Below, one piece after another: positions 6,049-14,440 of a DNA stretch of 58,222 bases. Position 1 is the stretch's first letter, and each line of letters opens with the position of its first letter. The notes under the pieces were generated by a model. It was given only the letters and a program-made list of their open reading frames with translations. It was not told the DNA's origin and did no database searches. Position numbers and translations under genes: made by a program. The stretch comes from Streptococcus sp. 263_SSPC (GTDB taxonomy: Bacteria > Bacillota > Bacilli > Lactobacillales > Aerococcaceae). Location of the stretch: assembly GCF_001071995.1 (NCBI RefSeq), contig NZ_JVNU01000055.1, positions 1 through 58,222 of the forward strand, written 5' to 3'.

Positions 6049-6076
6049 ATCATACTTGCCTATCAAATGCAAGCAA
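6049..6076 (-). promoter_or_regulatory. Promoter upstream of rplS
   Basis: TTGCTT, 16 bp, TATGAT on the minus strand, about 100 nt before the rplS start and 40 nt after the ArsR stop. It would give rplS transcription independent of the trmD-arsR genes. Confidence 0.5.
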
Positions 6077-6115
6077 GATTATCAATTTTTTTGACGATTT
6101 TTCTCAATAGAAATA

Positions 6116-6463
6116 CTACGAAGAATGCTCTTCACAACAGTGCTCGCTTGCTAAGTTATAGAGGTCTAATACATGATGATCTTCCAGCGAATACCAAACG
6201 TGTTTTCCAACTTTTTCAGCCTTCACGATGTGATGTGCACGCAGTTTTTTCAACTGATGGGAAATCGCAGACTGCTCCATTCCAGTACAGTTCATTAAGT
6301 CTTCTACACATAGTGGTTCGCGCTGTGTCAATAGCGTAATAATATTCAGTCTTGTTGCATCCCCAAGCAATTTAAAGAGTTGTACCATTTCACTACGCCC
6401 TTCGTCCTTAGACAAAAGTGCTTGAAATGCTTTAATTTCTTCTGCATTTAGATGTTCCGTCAT
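6116..6463 (-). CDS. ArsR/SmtB-family metal-sensing repressor (CzrA-like)
   Basis: 115 aa winged-helix protein: LFKLLGDATRLNIITLLTQ, LCVEDLMNCTGMEQSAISHQLKKLRAHHIV (recognition helix) and a beta-wing KVGKHVWYSLED. The C-terminal helix has Asp95-x-His97-x10-His108, the exact spacing of the alpha-5 metal ligands of CzrA/SmtB, followed by CCEEH with further possible ligands. This predicts Zn(II)/Co(II) sensing. It starts one base after the trmD stop, so it is in the trmD operon, an unusual place. No adjacent exporter gene is seen, so its targets are elsewhere or are the neighbouring genes. Confidence 0.88.
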   Translation of the reverse strand: MTEHLNAEEIKAFQALLSKDEGRSEMVQLFKLLGDATRLNIITLLTQREPLCVEDLMNCTGMEQSAISHQLKKLRAHHIVKAEKVGKHVWYSLEDHHVLDLYNLASEHCCEEHSS

Positions 6464-7204
6464 CTAGCATCCCTCTTCCTCTTTTACTTCTTGTAGTAAC
6501 TTTGCTTCCTCTTTTGAGAGTTCATACTTTTCTAGTAAATCCGGTCTTCTTAAATACGTCTTACGAAGTGATTCTTTCATCTGCCACTCCGCAATTTTTG
6601 CATGATTGCCGCTAAAGAGAACTTCTGGAACTTCCATCCCTTTATATTCTCTTGGACGTGTATATTGTGGGTGTTCCAGTAATCCTGTCGAATGCGAATC
6701 CCCAACGGCAGACGCATCATTTCCTAATACATCTGGCAAAAGTCGCACCGTTGCATCAATCATAACCGTTGCGGCTAATTCCCCACCTGTTAACACGAAG
6801 TCTCCAATCGAGTATTCATCCGTCACAAGCGTACGAATGCGTTCGTCATAACCTTCATAATGGCCACAAATAAATACCAAATGTTCTTCTTTCGATAATT
6901 CTTCGGCATCCTTTTGCGTAAATGTCTTTCCAGCCGGATCCATTAAAATCACACGTGGTGTCGTTTCAGGAGACCGCTCACGAATCGACGCAAGAGCCAA
7001 ATCGATTGGCTCTACTTTTAGAAGCATCCCAGCTCCACCACCGAATGGATAATCGTCGACATGATTATGTTTATTGTTTGAAAACTGGCGGAAATCCGTT
7101 GTCTCAAATTCGATTTTTCCTGCTTCGATGGCCTTCCCGATAATCGATTGCGTCATCGGCCCTTGCACCATTTCAGGGAATAATGTTAATACATCAATTT
7201 TCAT
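6464..7204 (-). CDS. trmD: tRNA (guanine(37)-N1)-methyltransferase
   Basis: 246 aa, starting [17 protein letters not shown], full length. SPOUT knot residues are visible: [56 protein letters not shown] and [20 protein letters not shown]. It methylates G37 next to the anticodon of tRNAs reading CNN and part of GNN codons, preventing +1 frameshifts. Directly downstream of rimM (1-nt gap) and upstream of arsR. Confidence 0.97.
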   Translation of the reverse strand: MKIDVLTLFPEMVQGPMTQSIIGKAIEAGKIEFETTDFRQFSNNKHNHVDDYPFGGGAGMLLKVEPIDLALASIRERSPETTPRVILMDPAGKTFTQKDAEELSKEEHLVFICGHYEGYDERIRTLVTDEYSIGDFVLTGGELAATVMIDATVRLLPDVLGNDASAVGDSHSTGLLEHPQYTRPREYKGMEVPEVLFSGNHAKIAEWQMKESLRKTYLRRPDLLEKYELSKEEAKLLQEVKEEEGC

Positions 7205-7205
7205 C

Positions 7206-7721
7206 TTAATCGATCAACCCTTCCAATAAATGGATATAAGCTTTCTTTTCTTCTTTATCAACTTTATAAACGACTGGTTCAATAAATGGAATCAAGAGTT
7301 CTTTCTTTCCTTTTTGTTTTACAACCCAGACATCATTTGACCCTGGTGAAAGAATTTCAGTGACTTTCCCAAGCACTTCGCCTTCATCCGTTACGATTTC
7401 AAGTCCGATAATTTCGTGGTAGTAAAACTCATCATCTTCGAGTTCTGTCAACTGCTCCTCGGCTACCTTAAGGAGACATTCTTTGTATTTTTCAACATCT
7501 TCGATACGGTTCATTCCTTCGAACGTTAACAAATCAAAGTTTTTATGACGACGATGACTTGCTACCGTCACAAATGTAAGGAACTCTCCATCTTTAAAAA
7601 TGGCTAATTCTGTTCCTTTTTTATAACGTTCTTCAGCAAAGTCTGTCGTTGAAATCACACGGACTTCCCCACGAAGCCCTTGTGTATTTACGATTTTTCC
7701 TACTTTATAAAAAGTTGTCAT
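7206..7721 (-). CDS. rimM: 16S rRNA processing protein RimM
   Basis: 171 aa from ATG 7721 with AAGGAGG upstream. N-terminal RimM domain ([20 protein letters not shown]) and C-terminal PRC-barrel ([40 protein letters not shown]). It assists 30S head maturation and S19 binding. Gene order rimM-trmD is the usual one. Confidence 0.96.
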   Translation of the reverse strand: MTTFYKVGKIVNTQGLRGEVRVISTTDFAEERYKKGTELAIFKDGEFLTFVTVASHRRHKNFDLLTFEGMNRIEDVEKYKECLLKVAEEQLTELEDDEFYYHEIIGLEIVTDEGEVLGKVTEILSPGSNDVWVVKQKGKKELLIPFIEPVVYKVDKEEKKAYIHLLEGLID

Positions 7722-7733
7722 TCCATTTCCTCC

Positions 7734-8075
7734 TTAAAAGAGTCGTTCTACAATAATCTTAAGCGTCTCATCCGTTACTTCAATATCGTAATCGTCAATA
7801 CATTGACCAAGGATGCAATAGTTTTTATCACGGTTATGCGATCCCATCAACGAACTGTACATCGAATCTAATTCTAAGTGTTTTTCTACAGATAATCCTG
7901 CTTCTAATAAATCTAAGTCTTCCGGTAATTTTGTATACGGCGCTGTGCACGTAATCGTTGCTTTTTCATGCGGTACATACACGACATGCGCTGTTACATC
8001 ATACAATTCGTGATATAAATAGTAGTCCACCATTTCCTTCACGATACGTTTCACAAAATCCTTTTCTGTTGCCAT
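7734..8075 (-). CDS. Conserved hypothetical protein in the rimM operon (113 aa)
   Basis: 113 aa, soluble, acidic, starting MATEKDFVKRIVKEMVDYYL. Mixed alpha/beta, with conserved-looking AHVVYVPHEKATITCTAPY and LMGSHNRDKNYCILGQCIDDY. The start overlaps the stop of the DUF1576 gene (TAATG), and rimM follows 12 nt after its end, so translation is coupled to both. It occupies the slot of ylqD in Bacillus but shares no visible similarity with it. Function unknown; ribosome or RNA-related by context only. Confidence 0.7.
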   Translation of the reverse strand: MATEKDFVKRIVKEMVDYYLYHELYDVTAHVVYVPHEKATITCTAPYTKLPEDLDLLEAGLSVEKHLELDSMYSSLMGSHNRDKNYCILGQCIDDYDIEVTDETLKIIVERLF

Positions 8076-9367
8076 TATCCCTCAGCCTTTCTTTCGTTTA
8101 TATCTTGACGAATTCCTTCAAAAATTTCAAAAATTGGTACGAGAACTGCTGCAACGAATCCTCCCGCAAATCCATTGTTATAAAGGTTTAATCCACCATG
8201 CATTACAACCACGTGGCTCACAAGTGTAATGTGTACAAACCCTGCAATCACCCCAGCAAGCGGTCCATAATATCCGCTCACCGGCGCTAATGTTGTACCG
8301 AAAATCGCAGCCACAAGCGCACTCGTACTGGCTGCATCAACTCCTGTTAAGTAGCAGCCAATCATAATCCCTACTAGCACAGGAACCGTATTTTTCACTT
8401 GATTCCCGAAGGCTCCAAAACTCATCGCTCCGATAATACTGCCGACAATCGGACCATTGAGTTGCCCACCATTAATCAGCACATAACCTAATAGGATGAG
8501 CCCCATAATACTCATATTGAATGTCACTGTAGCCAAGTTTGTCATCTCTACGAAGTCACTTGGCAGACGTCCTGATAGTTTCAAGAGTAATTTAAAATGA
8601 TATTTTTCTTTCTTTTTAAAATGAAGATAGAAACTTGTCACAAGTAAAATCACACAAAATGCAATCACTATCCCATATAGAATGAGTGGACTTTCTGTAT
8701 TCGCAAGCGCCTTTGTTTCTACTTCGATTTCAAATGCATTTAGAAATCCTAGAACGACCATCCCAACAATCCCAGCTGTAAACCCAACGTTATACAAGCT
8801 GAAACCTTGATGGAACCCTAAATACTGCGTTGATAATTGTGGCAAAATAAATCCAATAAAGATTCCAAGCGCATACGCCACAAGAATGCTCCAACCACTC
8901 GGCAAAGCTCCTCCGAATGCAAGGAAAGAAACAAGTGGTCCTAATGCCGACCCAAACAATCCAACAATCACATAATTTCGATAGTTTTGCTTTGTGACTT
9001 TCGCATAAATCCATACGCCTAGCATAAACGGAATACTGTTAAAAAGGTTTTTCCCGAAGAAGGAGAATCCTGCAAGCATCCCCAAACTCCCAATAACCGT
9101 TCCGTTAACAGGAATTTCTAATTTCTTGTAACTATAAATATTAATCAGAAGCATAATCGCCACATTCAACAGCGTACTTCCCACAGACGCAATTTGCATA
9201 TAATCCGTAAACAACTGACTTGGCGAAATTAAAATCGTAATCATCCCATCAAGTAGTCTCTGTGGTGATTCAAGACAAAATGCAAGTAGCATCAAAATAG
9301 CGGATAGGCCAAATAAATAATAATATTGTCGATTCATTTGTTTTTTTAATATCGGCTTTTTCTTCAT
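8075..9367 (-). CDS. DUF1576-family polytopic membrane protein
   Basis: 430 aa with about 10-12 hydrophobic spans and basic loops. Two halves repeat the same theme (VNGTVIGSLGMLAGFSFFGKN and LNGPIVGSIIGAMSFGAFGNQ; GFHQGFSLYNVGFTAGIVGM and VVMHGGLNLYNNGFAGGFVA), an internal duplication that I associate with the DUF1576 family. Transport function is likely but the substrate is unknown. It has its own promoter (9402-9430) with a pair of palindromic sites upstream, and it leads a coupled series with the 113-aa gene, rimM and trmD. Its insertion between khpA and rimM is atypical. Confidence 0.8.
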   Translation of the reverse strand: MKKKPILKKQMNRQYYYLFGLSAILMLLAFCLESPQRLLDGMITILISPSQLFTDYMQIASVGSTLLNVAIMLLINIYSYKKLEIPVNGTVIGSLGMLAGFSFFGKNLFNSIPFMLGVWIYAKVTKQNYRNYVIVGLFGSALGPLVSFLAFGGALPSGWSILVAYALGIFIGFILPQLSTQYLGFHQGFSLYNVGFTAGIVGMVVLGFLNAFEIEVETKALANTESPLILYGIVIAFCVILLVTSFYLHFKKKEKYHFKLLLKLSGRLPSDFVEMTNLATVTFNMSIMGLILLGYVLINGGQLNGPIVGSIIGAMSFGAFGNQVKNTVPVLVGIMIGCYLTGVDAASTSALVAAIFGTTLAPVSGYYGPLAGVIAGFVHITLVSHVVVMHGGLNLYNNGFAGGFVAAVLVPIFEIFEGIRQDINERKAEG

Positions 9368-9401
9368 AAGGTCTTCCCTTCAACTATAATTTTACTCATT
9401 T

Positions 9402-9430
9402 ATCATACCAAACTCACGAAAAACAATCAA
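9402..9430 (-). promoter_or_regulatory. Promoter of the DUF1576-rimM-trmD operon
   Basis: TTGATT, 17 bp, TATGAT on the minus strand, 35 nt before the start of the DUF1576 gene. Confidence 0.65.
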
Positions 9431-9466
9431 AAACCCGAGTAATAACAACAATAAAAGAACACTCAT

Positions 9467-9510
9467 TATACCGTATACGGTATATCGAGTGATACCTTAT
9501 ACGGTATCAC
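9467..9510. promoter_or_regulatory. Tandem palindromes (operator-like pair)
   Basis: TATACCGTATACGGTATA (9467-9484) is a perfect palindrome; 25 bp on lies GTGATACC-TTATAC-GGTATCAC (9489-9510). Their 16-bp cores ATACCGTATACGGTAT and ATACCTTATACGGTAT differ by one base. They lie just upstream of the DUF1576 promoter, as expected for a dimeric regulator, but also to the left of repeat A, as at two other repeat copies. Confidence 0.6.
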
Positions 9511-9640
9511 CCACCTTTTCTTTCCTTCTACCTCAACGCAGAAATCCATATACTGTAGCACTAACAATTTTAAGCACACACTCTCTTCTGCCTCTCCCCC
9601 TGGTGAAGCTTTGCAGAAATCTAAACTTTTTTATAACGAC

Positions 9641-9838
9641 TAAACGATGACGGAGAAACTTACGGATTTTATACTAGCAGTACTGGGAGATAGCATTCAA
9701 AGTGAATTATGGACTCTTAAAAATTCATTTTTTAGAGTCCATTTGAATCTTGAAAGAGATTGAGACTCTAGGCTCAATCCGGTGCCCCAGTACAGCTAGT
9801 ATAAAGAAATCCGTAAGGATTCGAAGTCATCGTTTTAT
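9641..9838 (+). repeat. Long hairpin repeat, copy A
   Basis: Outer arms TAAACGATGAC ... GTCATCGTTTTA enclose paired ACTTACGGATTT / AAATCCGTAAGG and TATACTAGC-GTACTGG / CCAGTAC-GCTAGTATA, with an unpaired A opposite A in AGCAGTA. Inside are GTGAATTA, an inner hairpin ATGGACTCT ... AGAGTCCAT, then a side hairpin GATTGAG ... CTCAATC and CGGTGCC. Lies in the 523-bp gap 9368-9890, downstream of the khpA terminator and upstream of the DUF1576 promoter. Confidence 0.8.
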
Positions 9839-9853
9839 AATTTTTTTATAGCA

Positions 9854-9883
9854 CAAAAAAAGCCTTGGATTTCTCCAAGGCTT
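9854..9883 (-). terminator. Terminator after khpA
   Basis: GAAGCCTTGGA-GAAA-TCCAAGGCTTTTTTT on the minus strand, 8 nt after the khpA stop. It separates rpsP-khpA from the DUF1576-rimM-trmD genes. Confidence 0.85.
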
Positions 9884-9890
9884 CGTCCTA

Positions 9891-10136
9891 TTAATCTAGG
9901 TTCTCAATACTAAGACGCACACGTTTTGGTCCGCGAGTACGAACACTATAAGTAATCGTACGGATTGCGCGAGCCACACGACCTTGTTTACCGATCACAC
10001 GACCGATATCTTGAGGATTCACGCGTAAAGTATATTCCATGAATTCATCTGATTCAGAGATGTCGATACGAACATCATCAGGGAATTCAACTAATGGTTT
10101 AACCATTGACAATACTAATTCACTAATCTCAGGCAT
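9891..10136 (-). CDS. khpA: KH-domain RNA-binding protein KhpA
   Basis: 81 aa from ATG 10136 (a GTG 9 nt earlier is less well spaced from GGAGAGG). A single type II KH domain: EYTLRVNPQDIGRVIGKQGRVARAIRTI with the GxxG loop as GKQG. KhpA pairs with KhpB/Jag and influences cell elongation and RNA metabolism in streptococci and relatives. Next to rpsP as in most Firmicutes (ylqC position). Confidence 0.93.
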   Translation of the reverse strand: MPEISELVLSMVKPLVEFPDDVRIDISESDEFMEYTLRVNPQDIGRVIGKQGRVARAIRTITYSVRTRGPKRVRLSIENLD

Positions 10137-10175
10137 TCTTTTCACCTCTCCATCGAATTGTCGACTTTATAGAAA

Positions 10176-10448
10176 TTACTTAGAAAACTTAGATTCGTGG
10201 AATTTCTTCATGATACCTTGTTGTGATAACAAGTTACGAACTGTATCAGAAGGTTGCGCACCGTTTGCTAACCATTGTAATGCTAATTCTTCATTGATTG
10301 AAACTTCAGCTGGGTTTAATAGTGGGTTGTAAGTTCCGATTGTTTCGATGAAACGACCATCACGTGGTGAACGTGAATCAGCTACAACTACACGGTAGAA
10401 AGGACTTTTCTTAGAACCCATACGTTTTAAACGAATTTTAACTGCCAT
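10176..10448 (-). CDS. rpsP: 30S ribosomal protein S16
   Basis: 90 aa: [41 protein letters not shown], then [21 protein letters not shown]. Full length. First gene of the rpsP-khpA unit, with TGGAGGTG as ribosome site and a promoter at 10485-10513. ffh, the common upstream partner, is absent here. Confidence 0.97.
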   Translation of the reverse strand: MAVKIRLKRMGSKKSPFYRVVVADSRSPRDGRFIETIGTYNPLLNPAEVSINEELALQWLANGAQPSDTVRNLLSQQGIMKKFHESKFSK

Positions 10449-10484
10449 TATTTACACCTCCATGTATTAATCTCACAGTTACAT

Positions 10485-10513
10485 AGTTTAGCAGATAGGA
10501 GGATGCTTGTAAA
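10485..10513 (-). promoter_or_regulatory. rpsP promoter
   Basis: TTTACA, 17 bp, TAAACT on the minus strand, 37 nt before the rpsP start. Confidence 0.6.
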
Positions 10514-10648
10514 GTATTTTCTCTTTACACCTATAACTTTTTTTATAAAAACTGCTCTAAACCCTACTCCCACTAGTAATAAATAGTATTTTTCATCGTT
10601 TTTTGATATAATAAATAAAAATATGTATAAATGAAAAGAGTTGAACTT

Positions 10649-13171
10649 ATGTCAGAACAGAACCAAACTCCAACTTGGCGCGAGGCTCTACTTTCTATTT
10701 GGAACAAACCGATTCTTAAAAATATGCGTTTTATTTTTAATATTGCTTATTCAGTCCTTAAAAACATTTTCGTAATCGCTATTCTAGCATTAATGTTGAT
10801 TGGTGTATTCGGAGGCGGGATTGGACTTGGATACTTTGCAAGTTTGACATCCAATGAAGAACCTCTCACTAAGGAACAAATGAGTGATGCCATCGGAAAC
10901 CTCAACTTAATCTCAAGTTTCTATTACTATGATGGAACAAAAATCTCTGATGTGAACTCTGATGAATTACGTATTGTAAAACCCTTATCAGAAATTTCGC
11001 AATATGTAAAAGATGGAATCATTGCAACAGAAGACAGCTCATTCTATGAGCACAACGGAATCGTCCCTAAAGCGCTAGTCCGTGCTTTAATGCAAGAAGT
11101 TGTTTCGTCCGATTCAGGTACATCAGGTGGATCTACGTTAACACAACAATTAATTAAGCAACAGATTTTAACAAGCGAAGTCACTTTCAAACGTAAAGCT
11201 AACGAAATTCTATATGCACTACGTCTTGAAAAATACTTTACGAAAGATCAAATCTTAGAGGCTTACTTAAACGTTTCTCCGTTTGGACGTAATCATAACG
11301 GATTAAATATTGCTGGTATTGAAGAAGCCGCTCAAGGAGTCTTCGGGGTTTCTGCAAAAGATTTATCTTTGCCACAAGCAGCGTATCTTGTAGGAATGCC
11401 TCAAAACCCAATTGCTTACACTCCTTATACTAATCTTGCAACAATGAAAGAAGACGTATCTGCCGGTGTAGAACGTATGAAGACCGTTCTCTTCAGTATG
11501 TATCGTGAAAATAAAATCACTAAAGAACAATACGAAGAAGCTCTAGCATACGATATTACGAAGGATTTCCTTCCACCAAAAGAGATTACTTCTGATAGGC
11601 AATCATACTTATATCAAGCTGTTCACCGTGAAGCTGTTAAAGTCTTAATGACAAAAGCGGCAGAGAAGAACAAATTAACTTATGACGATATTAGTAACGA
11701 CTCAGAACTTTTCAACAAGTACTACGATGACGCTGAAAAAGAATTGAGTACAGGCGGTTATAAAGTCACTTCAACGATTGATAAAAAAGTTTATGATGCG
11801 ATGCAAGAGGCAATGGCTAAATATGGTGACGATATCGGACCGACATACCACACTCAATATGTCGACTCAAACACGGGAGAGACAAAAACTCAAGAAGAAC
11901 CTCCACAAAACGGAGCAGTTATGATTGAAAACAAAACTGGTAGAATCATTAGTTTTGTTGCCGGTCGTGACTTTGAAAAGAACCAAGTTGACCATGCATT
12001 CTCTACTCATCGCTCACCAGGTTCAACGATTAAACCTATTTTAGTTTATGCTCCTGCAATCGAAAATAATTTAATTTATCCTGCAAGTATTGTTCCAGAT
12101 ACAAAAGTTAGTATCGCACAAGGAAATGGTACTTATTGGCAACCAACTAACTACGGAAACACAGTATCGAATACATTCGTGACTGTTCGATACGCATTAC
12201 TGTTGTCCTTAAATAATCCTGTTGTCAAGATTTACCAATATATGTTAAATAAAGGTTTAAATCCTGGTGAATATCTAAATCGAATGGGGATAAGAGGAAT
12301 TGGTAAAGATGAATATCAAAATATTGCCCTTTCAATTGGTGGTACAAGAACAGGTCCTACTGTAAGAGAACAGACAAGTGCTTTCACTACTCTTGCGAAT
12401 CAAGGTGAGCATCATGATTCATATATGATTGAAAAAATTGAAGATTCTAGAGGAAACGTTATATATCAACATCAGGATAAATCTGAACGTATCTTCTCTG
12501 ACGCTACGTCTTATTTAGTAACTAATATGTTGATTGATATTGCCGCTTCAAAGATTTTATATGACATTAAAGGAAATATGGGCTTCAGTACTGATTTAGC
12601 TGGTAAAACAGGTACTTCTGAGTACGAACAAGATAACTGGTTTATCGCTTATACTCCAACAGTAACTCTTGGATCATGGATTGGCTACGACAACTTCTAC
12701 AATGCACAATATGCTATTACGTACTCGGATGGATACGGCGCTCCTACTGGTAGAAGCCAACGACAATGGACAAACTTAATGAGAGCAGCGTACGAAGCAA
12801 ATCCAGAATTAATTGGTCAAGAAACTAAATTCACTGTTCCTGATTCTGTATACCAAGATTCAGTTGTCTCAACGACTGGTACGAAATCAGGTACATTTAA
12901 AGCTAATAATGGTTCTACTTATTCTGTTAGCGGTGGTATGAAGACTGATTGGTTCAAGAAGGACTTTCCTCCTATGAATCCAAGATATGACTTTATGGTA
13001 GGTGCAACACCCGAAGAACTGAGTGGATTTTGGAATAAATCAACAGCAAAACCTGATGATAAAAAGACAACTACTACTCAGCAAAGTAACAACAACCAAC
13101 AACAAACGCCTCAAAGTCAAACAACTCAAAGTCAAACAACTCAAGAACCTGCAACAACGCAGGCACCTTAA
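10649..13171 (+). CDS. pbp2A: Class A penicillin-binding protein (PBP2A type)
   Basis: 840 aa from ATG 10649 (MSEQNQTPTWREALLS); an ATG 18 nt upstream lacks a ribosome site. Cytoplasmic N-terminus, one span (FVIAILALMLIGVFGGGIGLGYF), then GT51 glycosyltransferase with IIATEDSSFYEHNG, GGSTLTQQLIKQ and RKANEILYALRLEKYF. The transpeptidase has Ser459 in GSTIKP, SLN and KTGT (AGKTGTSEYEQ). The C-terminus is a Thr/Gln/Asn-rich tail (TTTTQQSNNNQQQTPQ). It polymerises and cross-links peptidoglycan. Divergent from rpsP; a TATAAT near 10609 may be its promoter. The pbp2A symbol follows streptococcal usage. Confidence 0.9.
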   Translation: MSEQNQTPTWREALLSIWNKPILKNMRFIFNIAYSVLKNIFVIAILALMLIGVFGGGIGLGYFASLTSNEEPLTKEQMSDAIGNLNLISSFYYYDGTKISDVNSDELRIVKPLSEISQYVKDGIIATEDSSFYEHNGIVPKALVRALMQEVVSSDSGTSGGSTLTQQLIKQQILTSEVTFKRKANEILYALRLEKYFTKDQILEAYLNVSPFGRNHNGLNIAGIEEAAQGVFGVSAKDLSLPQAAYLVGMPQNPIAYTPYTNLATMKEDVSAGVERMKTVLFSMYRENKITKEQYEEALAYDITKDFLPPKEITSDRQSYLYQAVHREAVKVLMTKAAEKNKLTYDDISNDSELFNKYYDDAEKELSTGGYKVTSTIDKKVYDAMQEAMAKYGDDIGPTYHTQYVDSNTGETKTQEEPPQNGAVMIENKTGRIISFVAGRDFEKNQVDHAFSTHRSPGSTIKPILVYAPAIENNLIYPASIVPDTKVSIAQGNGTYWQPTNYGNTVSNTFVTVRYALLLSLNNPVVKIYQYMLNKGLNPGEYLNRMGIRGIGKDEYQNIALSIGGTRTGPTVREQTSAFTTLANQGEHHDSYMIEKIEDSRGNVIYQHQDKSERIFSDATSYLVTNMLIDIAASKILYDIKGNMGFSTDLAGKTGTSEYEQDNWFIAYTPTVTLGSWIGYDNFYNAQYAITYSDGYGAPTGRSQRQWTNLMRAAYEANPELIGQETKFTVPDSVYQDSVVSTTGTKSGTFKANNGSTYSVSGGMKTDWFKKDFPPMNPRYDFMVGATPEELSGFWNKSTAKPDDKKTTTTQQSNNNQQQTPQSQTTQSQTTQEPATTQAP

Positions 13172-13184
13172 AGATAAACAAACG

Positions 13185-13212
13185 AAAGGCTGGACATCTG
13201 TCCAGCCTTTTT
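13185..13212 (+). terminator. Terminator after pbp2A
   Basis: AAAGGCTGGACA-TC-TGTCCAGCCTTTTT, 14 nt after the pbp2A stop. Confidence 0.9.
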
Positions 13213-13243
13213 GATTGCTTCTATATAATATAGGAAGAAAGTA

Positions 13244-13275
13244 AAACAGCCTATCGAAATTTCGATAGGCTGTTT
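13244..13275 (-). terminator. Terminator after ccpA
   Basis: AACAGCCTATCGAAA and TTTCGATAGGCTGTT form a perfect palindrome flanked by A and T tracts, 9 nt after the ccpA stop and convergent with the pbp2A terminator. Confidence 0.85.
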
Positions 13276-13283
13276 GCTTAACT

Positions 13284-14285
13284 TTATTTAGTTGTGTGTC
13301 GAAGTTCAATTTTATAAGGTAATGTAATTTCAGATTCAACAATCTCTTCTTTGTTCATAATCTTCGTCAATAGACGCATTGCTACGGCACCGATGTCATA
13401 TAAAGGTGGTGCAATTGTTGAAAGAATTGGACGAGTCATCTTCGTTAATTTAGAGTTATTGCTTGAGATGATTTCGAATTTCTCAGGAACTTTAATTCCT
13501 AAGTCGATTAATCCATTTAATAATCCTACAGAAGTTTCGTCGTCAGTTACGATTGCAGCTGTAACGCCTGCTTTATGAATACGTTCCGCTACTGATTCAC
13601 CAGCGTGATATGTCAATGGCACTTCGTATACTAATTTAGGATCAAATTTAATACCTGCTTTATCTAAAGCAGCTTTATATCCTTCTAAACGGAAATCTAC
13701 AGAAGCGACATTCTTCAACGCAGCTGTTACAAACGCTACTTTCTTATGTCCGTTTTCAATTAATGTTTCAACAGCTTCTTGAGTTGCTTCTTTAAAGTCG
13801 ATATTTACAGACGCAATTTCATGTTCCGCATCCATTGTTCCTGCTAAAACGATAGGTGTTTTAGAGCGGATAATTTCAGTGCGTAATTCAGGTGTTAGAT
13901 GGTTCCCCATATATAAAATACCATCTACTTGTTTTGACAATAATGTGTTTAACACTTGAATTTCTTTATGATTATTTTGGTCTGAGTTCGCTAGAATAAT
14001 GTTGTATTTATACATTGTCGCAATGTCATCAATCCCACGTGCTAAGCTCGCAAAGTAAAGGTTTGTGACATCTGGAATGATCACTCCAACAGTCGTAGTT
14101 TTCTTACTTGCAAGTCCGCGAGCAACGGCATTTGGACGATAATCTAATTCATCGATAACATCTAGTACTCTTTTACGAGTCGCTGGTTTTACGTTTGGGT
14201 TCCCGTTTACTACACGTGATACTGTAGCCATGGATACATTTGCTTCACGAGCAACGTCATAAATCGTAATTGTTTGCTTTTCCAT
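13284..14285 (-). CDS. ccpA: Catabolite control protein A
   Basis: 333 aa LacI-family regulator. HTH and hinge: TIYDVAREANVSMATVSRVV, NGNPNVKPATRKRVLDVIDE and LDYRPNAVARGLASKKTTTV. The core has VGVIIPDVTNLYFASLARGI and TDDETSVGLLNGL. AAAGGAG precedes the start. It represses or activates carbon genes at cre sites with HPr-Ser-P. Divergent from pepQ, the usual lactic acid bacterial arrangement, which makes CcpA the likely identity rather than another LacI regulator. A cre-like sequence overlaps its own -35 region. Confidence 0.93.
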   Translation of the reverse strand: MEKQTITIYDVAREANVSMATVSRVVNGNPNVKPATRKRVLDVIDELDYRPNAVARGLASKKTTTVGVIIPDVTNLYFASLARGIDDIATMYKYNIILANSDQNNHKEIQVLNTLLSKQVDGILYMGNHLTPELRTEIIRSKTPIVLAGTMDAEHEIASVNIDFKEATQEAVETLIENGHKKVAFVTAALKNVASVDFRLEGYKAALDKAGIKFDPKLVYEVPLTYHAGESVAERIHKAGVTAAIVTDDETSVGLLNGLIDLGIKVPEKFEIISSNNSKLTKMTRPILSTIAPPLYDIGAVAMRLLTKIMNKEEIVESEITLPYKIELRHTTK

Positions 14286-14346
14286 CTACAAATCTCCTTT
14301 GTGCATCTTTTCATCTAATCATAGGGTAGCACTTTCATAAATCTTT

Positions 14347-14359
14347 TGCAAGCGTTTCA
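14347..14359. promoter_or_regulatory. cre-like site overlapping the ccpA -35
   Basis: TGCAAGCGTTTCA in the ccpA-pepQ intergenic region resembles a cre box lacking one base of spacing. On the minus strand its TTGCAA end serves as a possible -35 with TACCCT 17 bp on. Suggests CcpA autoregulation and control of pepQ. Confidence 0.45.
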
Positions 14360-14411
14360 CAACAATTTTCATATAATTTTTGAAACTATTTACATTATTG
14401 ATGTAATAATA

Positions 14412-14420
14412 TGCTATAAT
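14412..14420 (+). promoter_or_regulatory. Extended -10 promoter of pepQ
   Basis: TG-C-TATAAT, an extended -10, 20 nt before the pepQ start; no clear -35 at 17 bp. Confidence 0.55.
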
Positions 14421-14440
14421 AGATTCAAGGAGATGAAATT

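Noticed and set aside
9464-9512. Palindromes at 9467-9510 as a transcription terminator
   Set aside because: No T tract follows on either strand and they lie upstream of a promoter; operator or repeat module fits better.
9641-9838. Hairpin repeats as pneumococcal BOX or RUP elements
   Set aside because: The boxA/boxC sequences I know do not match; only TTTGAGG is vaguely shared.
13023-13342. Frames overlapping the Gln/Thr-rich tail of PBP2A on both strands
   Set aside because: Low-complexity repeats leave all frames open; no start signals, and they cross the terminators.
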